DNA of 46,584 nt from positions 1 to 46,584 of the forward strand of contig URGA01000005.1 in assembly GCA_900547275.1 (NCBI GenBank), read 5' to 3'. Under the pieces are notes generated by a model. That model saw only the letters and a program-made list of their open reading frames with translations. It made no database searches and had not been told where the DNA came from. Below are positions 24,020-30,716 of the stretch, piece after piece. Position numbers and translations under genes: made by a program. The stretch comes from an uncultured Oscillospiraceae bacterium. Lineage in GTDB: Bacteria; Bacillota; Clostridia; Oscillospirales; Acutalibacteraceae. Each line of letters starts with the position of its first letter. The first letter of the stretch is position 1.

Positions 24020-24575
24020 CGAGATCTATGAGCGGCTTAAAACGCTTACTGAGTACGCCGGATTTAAACTGAAAGATTCTTCCGTTATAAAATCCGAAAT
24101 ATCAGCCTATACAGAGGGACTTTCGGTGATATATGACAGGATTATGCTCTGTATGCAGGAAGCGTATTCGGCTTTGGCGAGAGACTACGGGCTTTCAATT
24201 ATGCTTGACGAATACAAGATTAAAGGCGCTTCTTCAATAGAAGAAGCAGAGCAAATGATTTGGGACAGGCAAAAGGAACTGTTTGGAAATTTTTCCATGT
24301 CTTTGTTTTCTCAAGCGTTTGAAAAAGCCTGCGGAGAAGAAGCGGAATTTGAAACGGAAAACGGAGTTTTAACCATTAAGAATGCGAAGGTGACGGCAGA
24401 CGGCGTTGCCATGCTTGGTCAGTTCCTGAAAGGCTGGGTGGCTCCGTTCATTCTTCCAATAGCAGACGGCGACGGGCTGAGCTGGGATGTAATAGATAAT
24501 AACAGCTGGAATTTTATCTGCTGGGACAACGCGGACTGTCCGTTTTCCGTACTTGACACATTAAAGGAGCAGTAA
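24012..24575 (+). CDS. Tail protein I-like / DUF2313 baseplate protein (XkdU/YmfQ family)
   Basis: The 187-residue protein follows gpJ in the usual position of gpI/Mu gp48/XkdU, which completes the wedge and carries the fibres. It has an N-terminal helical region (YERLKTLTEYAGFKLKDSS) and a C-terminal section ending in SWDVIDNNSWNFICWDNADCPFSVLD, similar to the Trp/Asp-rich ends of this group. A GGAGGT site lies before the ATG. The family name is a position-supported assignment. Confidence 0.62.
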   Translation: MNSEIYERLKTLTEYAGFKLKDSSVIKSEISAYTEGLSVIYDRIMLCMQEAYSALARDYGLSIMLDEYKIKGASSIEEAEQMIWDRQKELFGNFSMSLFSQAFEKACGEEAEFETENGVLTIKNAKVTADGVAMLGQFLKGWVAPFILPIADGDGLSWDVIDNNSWNFICWDNADCPFSVLDTLKEQ

Positions 24576-24577
24576 TT

Positions 24578-25057
24578 ATGAGCAGTACAAATAAAACAAA
24601 TTATCTTGGGCTCAACAGCTGGATAGGTTCCGACGTGCCTAAACGGGCAGATTTTAACCAGGATAACACCCTTATAGACGAAGCGGTGGGAACTCATCTT
24701 AATGATGATGAGCGCCATGTTACCGAAGACGACAGGTCAAAGTGGGACAACAATATGTACATGTTTACATATTACGGTGACGGAACGGAAAACCGTACTG
24801 TCGATACCGGTTGTCCGTTTAAGGCGAGAGCGGCTGTTGTGTTTGCCTCAAACTATCCTGTGGCAAATACCAAGTTTGACAGCAAGATGAATTATAACTA
24901 TTTCGCTGTTGCGGCGTCTGTAGGTCATACCATCGGCGTTACTCTTTCCGGCGGAACAAAATTGAGCGTTGTACAGTCAACTTCTGCAGAAGTGGACGAA
25001 GAATATTGCAATATGAATGCAAAAAGTGTGGTTTATACGGTAATAATGTTCAGATAA
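24578..25057 (+). CDS. Short tail-fibre / receptor-binding-type protein (putative)
   Basis: The 159-residue protein begins TNKTNYLGLNSWIGSDVPKRADFNQDNTLIDEAV, a motif common at the N-terminus of Firmicutes phage fibre and collar proteins. A predicted short coiled linker (DDERHVTEDDRSKWDNN) and a compact beta-rich C-terminal domain (about 65-159) follow. It is far shorter than most fibres, with no long repeat shaft. It is the last gene of the phage-derived operon, starting three bases after the gpI-like gene. What it binds cannot be predicted. Confidence 0.62.
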   Translation: MSSTNKTNYLGLNSWIGSDVPKRADFNQDNTLIDEAVGTHLNDDERHVTEDDRSKWDNNMYMFTYYGDGTENRTVDTGCPFKARAAVVFASNYPVANTKFDSKMNYNYFAVAASVGHTIGVTLSGGTKLSVVQSTSAEVDEEYCNMNAKSVVYTVIMFR

Positions 25058-25072
25058 TTGGGCAAATAGGCT

Positions 25073-25100
25073 TTGATTTTTGTTGAAAATGTGGTAAAAT
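25073..25100 (+). promoter_or_regulatory. Predicted promoter for the cytidylate-kinase-like gene
   Basis: TTGATT (25073-25078), a 16-base spacer ending in TGG (extended -10) and TAAAAT (25095-25100). No terminator separates it from the phage-derived operon, so readthrough into the next gene is possible. Confidence 0.5.
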
Positions 25101-25135
25101 GAACTTGGTACTATAAATCCAAAGGGGGATTTTAC

Positions 25136-25741
25136 ATGAATACAAAGATCATAACAATAAGCCGTGAGTTCGGTTCCGGCGGACGTTCAATAGGAAAAGC
25201 AGTTGCAAAGGAGCTTGGCTGGGATTACTACGACCAGGAATTGGTGCGCCACGTTGCCGAAAAAACGGGTTTTGCTGAAAAATATGTTGAAGAAACAGGA
25301 GAGTTCGCCCCGAGTAAAAGCCGGCTTGCATACGCCCTTTCGGCGGTGGGAGCGCCGGAGATCATGAACGGAATGTCTGCCTCAGATTATCTCTGGACGG
25401 TTCAGAGAAGGGTAATTCTCGATCTGGCTGAAAAAGGCAACTGCGTTATCGTAGGCAGATGCGCTGATTACATACTTGAGGACAGAGACGATTGCCTTAA
25501 TGTTTTTATTCACGCTTCAATGGAATACAGAAGCAGGAGAATAGTTCTGCTTTACGGCGAAACGGACAAAGCGCCTGAAAAGCGTTTAAATGAAAAAGAC
25601 AAAAAGAGGAGCGTTAACTACTACCATTATACAGGCAGAGAGTGGGGCAATCCCCATAACTATGATATGTGCCTCAATTCAGGCGCGCTGACGCCGGAAC
25701 TCTGTGTCCAGACGATACTTGACGTTGCTAAAAAAAGATAA
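25136..25741 (+). CDS. Cytidylate-kinase-like family protein
   Basis: The 201-residue protein belongs to the P-loop cytidylate-kinase-like family common in Clostridia and Bacteroides. It begins ITISREFGSGGRSIGKAVAKELG, a Walker A variant (GSGGRSIGK), and includes IVGRCADYIL and a lid-type Arg-rich region with NEKDKKRSVNYYHYTGREWG. True Cmk enzymes phosphorylate CMP; this family has no firmly established substrate, and a nucleotide kinase role is inferred. It has its own promoter, GGGGG-type ribosome-binding site and terminator, so it is probably host housekeeping flanking the phage-derived operon and not part of it. Confidence 0.85.
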   Translation: MNTKIITISREFGSGGRSIGKAVAKELGWDYYDQELVRHVAEKTGFAEKYVEETGEFAPSKSRLAYALSAVGAPEIMNGMSASDYLWTVQRRVILDLAEKGNCVIVGRCADYILEDRDDCLNVFIHASMEYRSRRIVLLYGETDKAPEKRLNEKDKKRSVNYYHYTGREWGNPHNYDMCLNSGALTPELCVQTILDVAKKR

Positions 25742-25749
25742 TTTGCGGT

Positions 25750-25781
25750 CGCCGCGGCTTATTGCTGCGGCGGCTTTTTTT
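25750..25781 (+). terminator. Rho-independent terminator
   Basis: CGCCGCGGC (25750-25758) pairs with GCTGCGGCG (25764-25772) with one G-U wobble and a 5-base loop, followed by seven T. Confidence 0.85.
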
Positions 25782-25828
25782 ACTGGTTTTACGCAGTTTT
25801 CAGCGTGCTTTTTTGTGCTATTCTGCGC

Positions 25829-25857
25829 TTTACATTTAACAGTAGATATAATATAAT
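25829..25857 (+). promoter_or_regulatory. Predicted sigma-A promoter for the ECF S component/coaX unit
   Basis: TTTACA (25829-25834), a 17-base spacer and a perfect TATAAT (25852-25857), leaving a leader of about 95 bases. Confidence 0.7.
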
Positions 25858-25877
25858 AAAAAAGCATTGTATCCGCA

Positions 25878-25898
25878 GAAGGGAAAAAGTATCCCTTC
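25878..25898 (+). promoter_or_regulatory. Leader hairpin before the ECF S component
   Basis: GAAGGGA (25878-25884) pairs with TCCCTTC (25892-25898) across a 7-base loop. No known vitamin riboswitch signature was recognised in the leader. Confidence 0.3.
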
Positions 25899-25960
25899 GG
25901 CAGTGGGCGTTTTGTGTTGCGCTTGTTGCTTTGGAACAGTAGCAGAAAGGAAAATTTAAT

Positions 25961-26536
25961 ATGAAAACAAACACAAAGAAAATGGTGGGTATTGCCATGC
26001 TCACCGCTGTCGTAGTTGCTTTGCAGTTTCTCGGCAGTTACATCAAATTCGGCACGTTCTCAATCTCTCTCGTGCTTATTCCCATCGTTGTGGGAACAGC
26101 GCTTTACGGAGTGGGCGCGGGCGCATGGCTCGGCCTTGCTTTCGGCGTAACGGTGCTTGCTTCAGGCGACGCGTCGCTGTTTCTTGCGGTTAATCCGGTG
26201 GGCGCAGTGATTACCGTTTTGCTTAAAGGTACGCTGGCAGGCGTTTGCGCGGGATTGGTTTACAAATGCATTGAGGAGAAGAACAAATATGCGGCGGTTG
26301 TTGCATCCGCGGTTGTGTGTCCTCTTGTAAACACAGGCGTGTTCCTTCTGGGCTGTCTGGTATTCTTTATGGATACTATCCGTCAGTGGGCGGCAGGTAT
26401 GGGCTTTGAGTCCGTAGGAACTTATATGCTGGTAGGTCTTGTAGGCGTTAATTTCCTGATTGAACTGGGAGTAAACGTTGTTCTCGGACCGGTAATCGTC
26501 CGCATTGTAAATATAGGCAGAAAACAGGCTAAGTAA
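25961..26536 (+). CDS. ECF transporter S component, probably pantothenate-specific
   Basis: ECF S components are small membrane proteins that bind a vitamin and dock on the shared EcfAA'T energising module. The 191-residue protein has about six hydrophobic segments, an N-terminal short basic stretch, and the ALQFLGSYIKFGTFSISLVLIPIVVGTALYG region typical of the family. The ECF module itself is not in the window. The gene immediately downstream is coaX, which phosphorylates pantothenate, so pantothenate (PanT-like) uptake is the likely role. That substrate is inferred from neighbourhood and not from binding residues. AAAGGAAA precedes the ATG. Confidence 0.8.
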   Translation: MKTNTKKMVGIAMLTAVVVALQFLGSYIKFGTFSISLVLIPIVVGTALYGVGAGAWLGLAFGVTVLASGDASLFLAVNPVGAVITVLLKGTLAGVCAGLVYKCIEEKNKYAAVVASAVVCPLVNTGVFLLGCLVFFMDTIRQWAAGMGFESVGTYMLVGLVGVNFLIELGVNVVLGPVIVRIVNIGRKQAK

Positions 26537-26568
26537 TTTTTGCTTGAGCGTTGAAATCAGGTGTTATT

Positions 26569-27333
26569 ATGATTTTGGCAATAGACGTAGGAAATACAAA
26601 TATAGTAATGGGCTTTATTGAAGGCGCTCAGCTGGTGGCGGAATACCGCTTGTCCACCAACGCTAATGAAACGGCGGAGGAATACGCAATAAAGCTCAAC
26701 AGTATTCTTGAAATAACGGGTATTGACCCCTCTTCTCTTGAGGGTTCCGTTTTGGCAACGGTTGTGCCGCCCTTTACGCGTATTATGTCAAAGGCGGTAA
26801 AACTTGTTACCGGTAAACCTCCGATAGTTGTGGGTCCCGGAGTAAAGACGGGGCTCAATATTAAGACGAACAATCCGGCGGAACTGGGCGCCGATATGGT
26901 GGTAGGCGCAGTGGCGGCTATAGCAAAGTATCCTTGTCCCCTAATTCTTTTTGATTTGGGCACCGCAACAACGGCTTCTGTTATTGATAAGGACGGATGT
27001 TTTATCGGCTGTGCTATTCTCTGCGGAGTACAGACGGGTCTTAATGCCCTTACTTCCGGCACTGCTCAGCTTCCTCAAATAGAGATTGCGGCTCCCGCAA
27101 AAGCTATTTGTACAAATACCGTTGACTGTATGCGCTCAGGAACCGTTTTCGGCACCGCGGCAATGATTGACGGAATGGTTGCAAGATTTGAAAAAGAACT
27201 TGGCCAGAAGGCTACGGTTATTGTAACTGGCGGGCTCGGCGCTTCCATCGCAAGACACTGCGAAACAGAAACCATCGTTGACCGCGATTTGCTTATTGAA
27301 GGCCTTCGCATAGTATACGAAAAGAACAAATAA
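26569..27333 (+). CDS. coaX: Type III pantothenate kinase
   Basis: CoaX phosphorylates pantothenate, the first step of coenzyme A synthesis, in a form not inhibited by CoA. The 254-residue protein has the ASKHA-fold motifs in order: DVGNTNIVMGF (phosphate 1), GPGVKTGLNIKTNNPAELGADM (pantothenate/dimer region), FDLGTATTASVIDKDG, GVQTGLNALTSGTAQLP and VTGGLGASIARH (adenosine). The ATG at 26569 gives the correct N-terminus; an in-frame TTG 18 bases upstream has a poorer site. It starts 32 bases after the ECF S component and is probably co-transcribed with it. Confidence 0.95.
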   Translation: MILAIDVGNTNIVMGFIEGAQLVAEYRLSTNANETAEEYAIKLNSILEITGIDPSSLEGSVLATVVPPFTRIMSKAVKLVTGKPPIVVGPGVKTGLNIKTNNPAELGADMVVGAVAAIAKYPCPLILFDLGTATTASVIDKDGCFIGCAILCGVQTGLNALTSGTAQLPQIEIAAPAKAICTNTVDCMRSGTVFGTAAMIDGMVARFEKELGQKATVIVTGGLGASIARHCETETIVDRDLLIEGLRIVYEKNK

Positions 27334-27339
27334 TTTCGG

Positions 27340-27356
27340 CGGCGCTTTTTGCGCCG
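27340..27356 (+). other. Small intercistronic hairpin
   Basis: CGGCGC (27340-27345) and GCGCCG (27351-27356) around TTTTT. No T-run follows, so it is not a convincing terminator; transcription probably continues into the DUF1015 gene. Confidence 0.3.
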
Positions 27357-27380
27357 TCCGCTGAAAACGGAGGAGATACA

Positions 27381-28619
27381 ATGGCCGTAATGCGACCTTT
27401 CAGGGCTTTTCGCCCGGCGGTACAAAATCAGGCTCTTATTCCCGCGCTTCCATACGATGTAATGAGTTCTGCCGAAGCGCGCCAGATGGTGCGCGGAAAC
27501 TCGCTGTCGTTTCTGCACGTTGACCGCGCAGAGATTGATTTGCCGGTGGAAACAGATCAGTATTCAGACGAGGTTTATCAGAAAGCAAAGGAAAATCTCG
27601 ACGCTCTTGAAAATACTGGGGCAATGGTTCAGGATCCGTCGCCGTGTTTTTATATCTATAAGCAGGTTATGAACGGCAGAAGCCAGGTGGGTCTTGCCGG
27701 CTGTGCCTCCATTGATGATTATATTAACAACGTAATCAAGAAGCACGAAAAAACGCTGGCGAAGAAAGAGGCTGACCGTATCCGCCATGTTGACGCCTGC
27801 AATGCAAACACAGGTCCGATTTTTCTGACTTACAGAAAGAGCACTTCGGTCAACCTTACCGTTTCGCTGTGGATGAATGAGCATGAGCCGGTTTACGATT
27901 TTGAGCAGGACGGCGTTGAGCAGACCGTCTGGGTTGTAAATGATCCTGCTGTCTGCAATAAACTTACCGAAGCGTTTTCAAAGATAGACTCCCTTTATAT
28001 CGCCGACGGTCACCACCGCTGTGCTTCCGCGGTTCATGTGGGCCAGCTTAGGAGAAAGGCTAATCCTGATTATACAGGCGACGAGGAGTTCAACTTCTTT
28101 TTGTGCGTTGCTTTTCCTGACGACGAGCTGGAGATAATGGATTATAACAGGGTGGTTCGGGATCTGAACGGATATTCCATTGACGAGTTCATCTCAAAGG
28201 TTGAGGAAAACTTTATTGTTACGAAGGAACTTACAGCCGTTCACCCCCACGAGAAGCACACATTCGGTATGTATGTTGACAAAGAATGGTATACTCTCAG
28301 AGCAAAGCCCAGAATTATTGACGAAAGCGACCCTGTTGCACGTCTTGACGTTTCTGTGCTTCAGGACTATCTTTTGGAGCCTGTTCTCGGAATAAGCGAT
28401 CCGAAAAATGATGACCGCATTGATTTTATCGGCGGAATAAGAGGGCTTACCGAACTTGAGCGCAGGGCAAAAACAGATATGAAAATAGCTTTTTCGATGT
28501 TCCCCACTACAGTTGAGGACCTTATGGCGATTGCAGACGCAGGAAAAATAATGCCTCCTAAATCGACCTGGTTTGAGCCTAAACTGCTTTCGGGACTGTT
28601 TATTCATCATCTTTCTTAA
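27381..28619 (+). CDS. DUF1015 family protein
   Basis: A 412-residue soluble protein of the conserved DUF1015 family, whose biochemical role is not established. Family blocks are visible: PFRAFRP and ALPYDVMSSAEARQMV at the N-terminus, SFLHVDRAEIDLP, HEKTLAKKEADRIRHVDACNANTGPIF in the middle, YIADGHHRCASAV (conserved histidines) and NDDRIDFIGGIRGL near the end. In other Firmicutes and Bacteroidetes the gene often lies near serine-pathway genes; here its neighbour is coaX. GGAGGAG precedes the ATG. Family assignment is firm, function unknown. Confidence 0.88.
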   Translation: MAVMRPFRAFRPAVQNQALIPALPYDVMSSAEARQMVRGNSLSFLHVDRAEIDLPVETDQYSDEVYQKAKENLDALENTGAMVQDPSPCFYIYKQVMNGRSQVGLAGCASIDDYINNVIKKHEKTLAKKEADRIRHVDACNANTGPIFLTYRKSTSVNLTVSLWMNEHEPVYDFEQDGVEQTVWVVNDPAVCNKLTEAFSKIDSLYIADGHHRCASAVHVGQLRRKANPDYTGDEEFNFFLCVAFPDDELEIMDYNRVVRDLNGYSIDEFISKVEENFIVTKELTAVHPHEKHTFGMYVDKEWYTLRAKPRIIDESDPVARLDVSVLQDYLLEPVLGISDPKNDDRIDFIGGIRGLTELERRAKTDMKIAFSMFPTTVEDLMAIADAGKIMPPKSTWFEPKLLSGLFIHHLS

Positions 28620-28625
28620 TGATTT

Positions 28626-28653
28626 AAAGCACCGCTTTTGCGGTGCTTTTTTT
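28626..28653 (+). terminator. Rho-independent terminator
   Basis: AAAGCACCGC (28626-28635) pairs with GCGGTGCTTT (28640-28649) across a TTTT loop and runs on into T. Confidence 0.88.
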
Positions 28654-28734
28654 GTGTATTTTGTGTTTTTTGGCTTTAAATCGCTAATTGTTGCTAATAA
28701 GTGTGAAAATTGTATATTTTTTTCGCAAAGATAT

Positions 28735-28763
28735 TTGTAAAATGTGTGTAATTATGATAGAAT
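28735..28763 (+). promoter_or_regulatory. Predicted promoter for the M28 peptidase
   Basis: TTGTAA (28735-28740), a 17-base spacer and TAGAAT (28758-28763). The upstream stretch 28660-28734 is AT-rich and otherwise featureless. Confidence 0.5.
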
Positions 28764-28796
28764 AACAATATCTTTTATTGTTCGGAGGACATACAT

Positions 28797-30065
28797 ATGA
28801 AAATTGCGCTCGAATACAGCGACAAGATTGATGTCAAAAAGAATACCGAGTATGCGGTTAAGGGCATCAAAAAGATTGTAAACAAGATAGGTCCGCGTAA
28901 ACCCGGCTCTCCCGAAGAGCACCGCGCTCAGCAGTGGATGGCTAAGGACATGAAGAATTACTGCAACAAGGTGGATATTGAGGAGTTTACAGTTCACCGC
29001 CAGGGCTTTATGGGATTTATTCCCTTTACCGTTTGCTGCGGTGTTGCCAGCGTTTTTGTAAACTGGTTCGCAAGCCCTATTGCTGCGCTTATCCTTTGCG
29101 TTTTGGCGTTTATTCCGCTTGTTTTTGAATTCCTTATGTATAAGCAGTTCGACGATTTCCTTTTCCCTGCTCAGAAGTCGCACAATATGGTTGCAAGCAG
29201 AGCTCCCAAGGGAGAGGTTAAAAAGCGTTTTATCATGGTTGCTCATTCTGACAGCCAGTTTGAGTGGCAGCTTAATTATCTTATCGGCGGACTTCAGGCA
29301 AAGCTTTTTGTTGAGATTCCCGCAGTTGTCGGCCTTGTTATTCAGACAGCGTTTGCAGTTATCTGCATAATCGCAGGAAAAGGCGCCGCCGCAGGCACTA
29401 TCGAAACTCCGAAGTGGCTGTTTATTACTCTTTTTGTTGTAAGCTGTGTGTTTATTCCTCTTGAACTTGCGTTTATTTTCTTCCAGAGCTGGACTAAGAG
29501 CGTTCCCGGCGCTTCCGATAACCTTTCAGGATGCTTTGCCGGTATGGCTACTATCAAGGCTCTTGCAGAAGCAGGTATTGAGTTTGAAAACACCGAACTC
29601 GTTATGATCTGCTCAGGTTCTGAGGAATCCGGACTTAGAGGCGCAAAGGCTTATGTTAAGGCGCATGAGCAGGAACTTAAAGATATTCCCACGGCAGTTG
29701 TTGCTCTTGATACTTTCCGCGATCTTGAAACAATGGCAGTTTATGACCGCGACCTTTCAGGCACTGTTCAGCACGACTACGGTGTAAAATATCTTGTTAA
29801 AAACGCCGCCGCTAACTGCGGTTTTGACCTGCCTTTCTCTTCTGTATACGTAGGCGGTTCAGACGCCGCTGCGTTTACCCAGAAGAAGGTTCCCGCAACT
29901 TGCCTTGCGGCTATGGACCCGGCTCCGCCGCGTTATTATCATACACGTCTTGATGATATTGAGCATCTCCGTCCCGAAGCAATTGAGGCAGGAATTGAGA
30001 TAATGGTAGAGGCCGCCTGCATGTATGATAAAGAGGGCGTTCCCGCCGATCCGAAGAGCAAATAA
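28797..30065 (+). CDS. Membrane-associated M28 family zinc peptidase
   Basis: The 422-residue protein combines an M28 aminopeptidase-type fold with membrane segments inserted into it. Two hydrophobic helices lie at about 60-115 (FIPFTVCCGVASVFVNW and IAALILCVLAFIPLVFEFL) and more at about 165-240. Zinc-ligand motifs follow the family order: MVAHSDS, GASDNLSGCFAG, SGSEESGLRGAKAY, VALDTFRDL and YHTRLDDIEHL. The natural substrate is unknown; peptides or amino-acid derivatives are usual. No signal peptide precedes the first helix. It has its own promoter and GGAGG site. Seen in sequence: intact ligands. Inferred: active peptidase. Confidence 0.85.
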   Translation: MKIALEYSDKIDVKKNTEYAVKGIKKIVNKIGPRKPGSPEEHRAQQWMAKDMKNYCNKVDIEEFTVHRQGFMGFIPFTVCCGVASVFVNWFASPIAALILCVLAFIPLVFEFLMYKQFDDFLFPAQKSHNMVASRAPKGEVKKRFIMVAHSDSQFEWQLNYLIGGLQAKLFVEIPAVVGLVIQTAFAVICIIAGKGAAAGTIETPKWLFITLFVVSCVFIPLELAFIFFQSWTKSVPGASDNLSGCFAGMATIKALAEAGIEFENTELVMICSGSEESGLRGAKAYVKAHEQELKDIPTAVVALDTFRDLETMAVYDRDLSGTVQHDYGVKYLVKNAAANCGFDLPFSSVYVGGSDAAAFTQKKVPATCLAAMDPAPPRYYHTRLDDIEHLRPEAIEAGIEIMVEAACMYDKEGVPADPKSK

Positions 30066-30088
30066 TCTTAGGCGTTATAAAAAAGTGC

Positions 30089-30116
30089 TTGACTTTTATT
30101 TATAATATGCTATTAT
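30089..30116 (+). promoter_or_regulatory. Predicted promoter of the rimP-nusA-infB operon
   Basis: TTGACT (30089-30094), a 16-base spacer ending in TGC (extended -10) and TATTAT (30111-30116). The leader to rimP is about 75 bases. Confidence 0.65.
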
Positions 30117-30145
30117 AAATTACAGTAAGTTTATTGAGTTTAAAG

Positions 30146-30173
30146 TGAGAGTGGTCTTGACGGACCGCTCTCA
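30146..30173 (+). promoter_or_regulatory. rimP leader stem-loop
   Basis: An 11-base-pair stem, positions 30146-30156 with 30163-30173, includes one G-U pair and encloses a 6-base loop. It lies between the promoter and the GGGAGG site of rimP. No strong T-run follows, so it is more likely a leader element than a terminator. It may be a target of autogenous control by nusA-operon products, which is inference. Confidence 0.45.
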
Positions 30174-30196
30174 TACTTTTGTAGGGAGGTTTTTTC

Positions 30197-30691
30197 TTGG
30201 CAGGCAAAGGCAATGTTGTTTCCAAAGTGCGTGAGATAATAGCACCGTATCTTGAAGAACTCGGTCTTGACCTCTGGGATATCCAGTACCGCAAGGAAGG
30301 CACGGAGCGATATCTGCGCATTTTTATTGACAAAGACGGCGGTGTGGGAGTTGACGACTGCGTTGATCTGTCCCACGCAATCACAAAGCCTCTTGACGAG
30401 GCTGACCCAATCAGCGAAAGTTACACGCTGGAGGTGTCCTCGCCGGGTATTGAGCGCGAACTTGTTCAGGACGAACATTTCAAAAAGTTTGTCGGCGCTG
30501 ATGTTATGATGCGCACGATTCGTCCGATAGACGGCGCGCGTGATTTCTGCGGCAAACTTGCGGATTACAGCGACGGCGTAATCACGCTTCAGCTTGAGGA
30601 CGGCAGTTCATTAACAGTAAACAAAAAAGAAACCGCTTATGTGAAATTGGATGACTTTGACATAAACGATTTTCAAAAAGATATAGATTAA
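30197..30691 (+). CDS. rimP: Ribosome maturation factor RimP
   Basis: RimP helps assemble the 30S subunit. The 164-residue protein has both RimP domains: an N-terminal alpha/beta domain (IIAPYLEELGLDLWDIQYRKEGTERYLRIFID, about 12-75, then SPGIERELVQDEHF) and a C-terminal SH3-like barrel. The start is a TTG at 30197 (MAGKGNVVSK) seven bases after a strong GGGAGG site; no ATG gives a complete N-terminus. First gene of the nusA-infB operon, 25 bases before nusA. Confidence 0.95.
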   Translation: MAGKGNVVSKVREIIAPYLEELGLDLWDIQYRKEGTERYLRIFIDKDGGVGVDDCVDLSHAITKPLDEADPISESYTLEVSSPGIERELVQDEHFKKFVGADVMMRTIRPIDGARDFCGKLADYSDGVITLQLEDGSSLTVNKKETAYVKLDDFDINDFQKDID

Positions 30692-30716
30692 ACGTGACAG
30701 GAAAGGTGATAGGAAA

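Noticed and set aside
14563..25057. Calling the phage-derived region a complete active prophage
   Set aside because: No integrase, repressor, replication, holin, endolysin, sheath, tube or tape-measure gene was found, and no flanking attachment repeats were seen.
25858..25960. Vitamin riboswitch in the ECF S component leader
   Set aside because: One short hairpin is present, but none of the conserved cores of thiamine, folate, cobalamin or FMN switches could be recognised.
27340..27356. Terminator between coaX and the DUF1015 gene
   Set aside because: The 6-pair hairpin has no following T-run, and the next gene's ribosome-binding site lies directly downstream without its own clear promoter.
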